From Clostridia bacterium (lineage in GTDB: Bacteria; Bacillota_A; Clostridia; Oscillospirales; Butyricicoccaceae): 6,122 nucleotides of DNA. The stretch's first letter is position 1. The number at the start of each line of letters is the position of its first letter. The notes beneath the pieces are model-generated. The model worked only from the letters and a program-made list of their open reading frames with translations, was not told the DNA's origin and did no database searches. The DNA lies in the NCBI GenBank assembly GCA_017548175.1, contig JAFYMZ010000162.1:1-6122 (forward strand). The letters run 5' to 3'. Positions 5,215-6,122 of this stretch are shown piece after piece. Made by a program: the position numbers and the translations under genes.

Positions 5215-6122
5215 TTATAATTTTCGCAGGCCTTTGGGATAGTGGTTTTTGGCGCGGCCGCCGCTGACCTTCACGCCACCCACGGTGCAGCCGGCGGTGG
5301 TGATGACCGCCCAGCCGTTTTCGCAATCCACGTCGATCTCCTGTCCCCGGAGGTACGCCTCCATTCTGGGGTCATCGGCAGCCAGTTCGATCTTACGCAC
5401 AAACCGGTCACCCAGCGCCATAAAAAACTGGTGATGGGGCTGGACATAGTTCTTGCGCACCTCACCGATGGTGATGCCGTAAGAGAAGGCGACACCCTTG
5501 CCGGGCACGAACGCGGGGGAGGCGTACACCCAACGCTCGCCGTAGGGGCGCACCCAGGCGGGGTCGTAGTCAGTAAGGATATCACGCAGGAAGGTCTGCA
5601 CCACCGGGTCGATCTTACCGGCCTTGGCGGCGTAATCGGGACGGGGTGCGGCGGGACGGGTATCCTGCAGCACCGCCATAAACTGACCTTCGCCGCGGCT
5701 GGTATGGGGATAGAACCGACGGGCATCCTGCAGATTGGGGCAGGTGCAGCCGTCAAAGGCGATGCCCGGTGCGGTATGCGCACGCACGGCATCGGTGACG
5801 GGGATCAGCCGCAGATCGGGGTACTGCTGCAGCAGCCAATCCACCATCATTTCGTTTTCTTCCAGGGAGAAGGTACAGGTGGCATACACCAGATATCCGC
5901 CGGGACGCAGAGCCTGATAGGCCTGCTGCAAAATCTCCTGCTGGCGCAGGGCACAGCGGCGCACGTTATCCTCGCTCCACTCGCGGATGGCGGTGTCGTC
6001 TTTACGGAACATCCCCTCGCCGGAGCAGGGGGTATCCACCATAATCAGGTCAAAGGTCTCGGGAAAGGTGCGGGCGATGCGGGCAGGGTCCATACAGGTG
6101 GTATGGGCATTGTGCAGACCCA
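5215..6122 (-). CDS. rsmF: RsmF/NOL1-NOP2-Sun family rRNA (cytosine-C5) methyltransferase, 5' partial
   Basis: This is the C-terminal part (about 301 residues) of an S-adenosylmethionine-dependent RNA m5C methyltransferase that acts on 16S rRNA in family members. The frame continues to the right edge (GLHNAHTTC precedes the ATG at 6093), so that ATG is internal and the N-terminal third, including the SAM-binding glycine loop, is outside. Counting from it, motif IV is VDTPCSGEGMFRK (19-31; release cysteine C23), where most relatives have DAPC. Motif VI is GGYLVYATCTFSLEENE (65-81; nucleophile C73). After the catalytic domain come RRFYPHTSRGEGQFMAVL (125-142), typical of the RsmF branch, and a C-terminal domain with KNYVQPHHQFFMALG and a PUA-like end (GWAVITTAGCTVGGVKVSGG). 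This tail separates it from RsmB. Both catalytic cysteines are present, so it should be active. The exact target cytosine is not predictable. Confidence 0.93.
   Translation of the reverse strand, partial: GLHNAHTTCMDPARIARTFPETFDLIMVDTPCSGEGMFRKDDTAIREWSEDNVRRCALRQQEILQQAYQALRPGGYLVYATCTFSLEENEMMVDWLLQQYPDLRLIPVTDAVRAHTAPGIAFDGCTCPNLQDARRFYPHTSRGEGQFMAVLQDTRPAAPRPDYAAKAGKIDPVVQTFLRDILTDYDPAWVRPYGERWVYASPAFVPGKGVAFSYGITIGEVRKNYVQPHHQFFMALGDRFVRKIELAADDPRMEAYLRGQEIDVDCENGWAVITTAGCTVGGVKVSGGRAKNHYPKGLRKL

Noticed and set aside
6091..6093. ATG at 6093 (minus strand) as the true start of the rRNA methyltransferase
   Set aside because: The frame continues upstream to the window edge with family-like residues, there is no good ribosome site, and starting here would remove the SAM-binding motif. 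The start lies outside the window.
1..6122. A multi-gene defence or biosynthetic system
   Set aside because: The genes have separate promoters, two strong terminators and unrelated functions, and no nuclease, toxin-antitoxin pair, reverse transcriptase, transposase or biosynthetic core enzyme is present. The window reads as independent genes plus one acquired cargo gene.

Overview
The window looks like chromosomal DNA of a GC-rich anaerobic Firmicute, probably a Clostridia member of the Oscillospiraceae/Ruminococcaceae type (for example the Faecalibacterium, Gemmiger or Subdoligranulum neighbourhood). The evidence is an LTA-synthase-like membrane sulfatase-fold enzyme, a clostridial-type MATE transporter, consensus sigma-A promoters and Shine-Dalgarno sites, and a GC content near 55-60% in four of the five genes. 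The genus is inference; no rRNA or other marker gene is present.

Layout from left to right: (1) the 3' part of an LtaS/MdoB-like phosphoglycerol transferase, whose frame is open to the left edge, ending in a strong intrinsic terminator. (2) A cysteine-rich protein of the FliB (flagellin lysine-N-methylase) family, with its own extended -10 promoter directly behind that terminator. (3) A short AT-rich island (about 3040-3760) carrying one GNAT acetyltransferase at about 37% GC, with a plausible promoter of its own. The island looks horizontally acquired. (4) A complete MATE-family efflux transporter behind a perfect TTGACA-N17-TATAAT promoter, with a 7-bp direct repeat at the likely transcription start. 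(5) On the minus strand, convergent to the transporter, the C-terminal two thirds of an RsmF-type rRNA m5C methyltransferase, whose frame is open to the right edge. A single perfect hairpin flanked by A and T tracts separates the two convergent genes and probably terminates both.

The genes do not form an obvious pathway. Each of the three complete genes appears to have its own promoter, so this reads as a row of independent housekeeping and accessory genes: envelope polymer synthesis, an orphan protein-modification candidate, a small-molecule acetyltransferase, drug/metabolite export and ribosome modification. I see no CRISPR array, tRNA, rRNA, transposase, phage gene or recognisable new multi-gene system. 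The features most worth a second look are the orphan FliB-like protein, the low-GC acetyltransferase island with its odd downstream intergenic sequence, and the regulated-looking MATE promoter.
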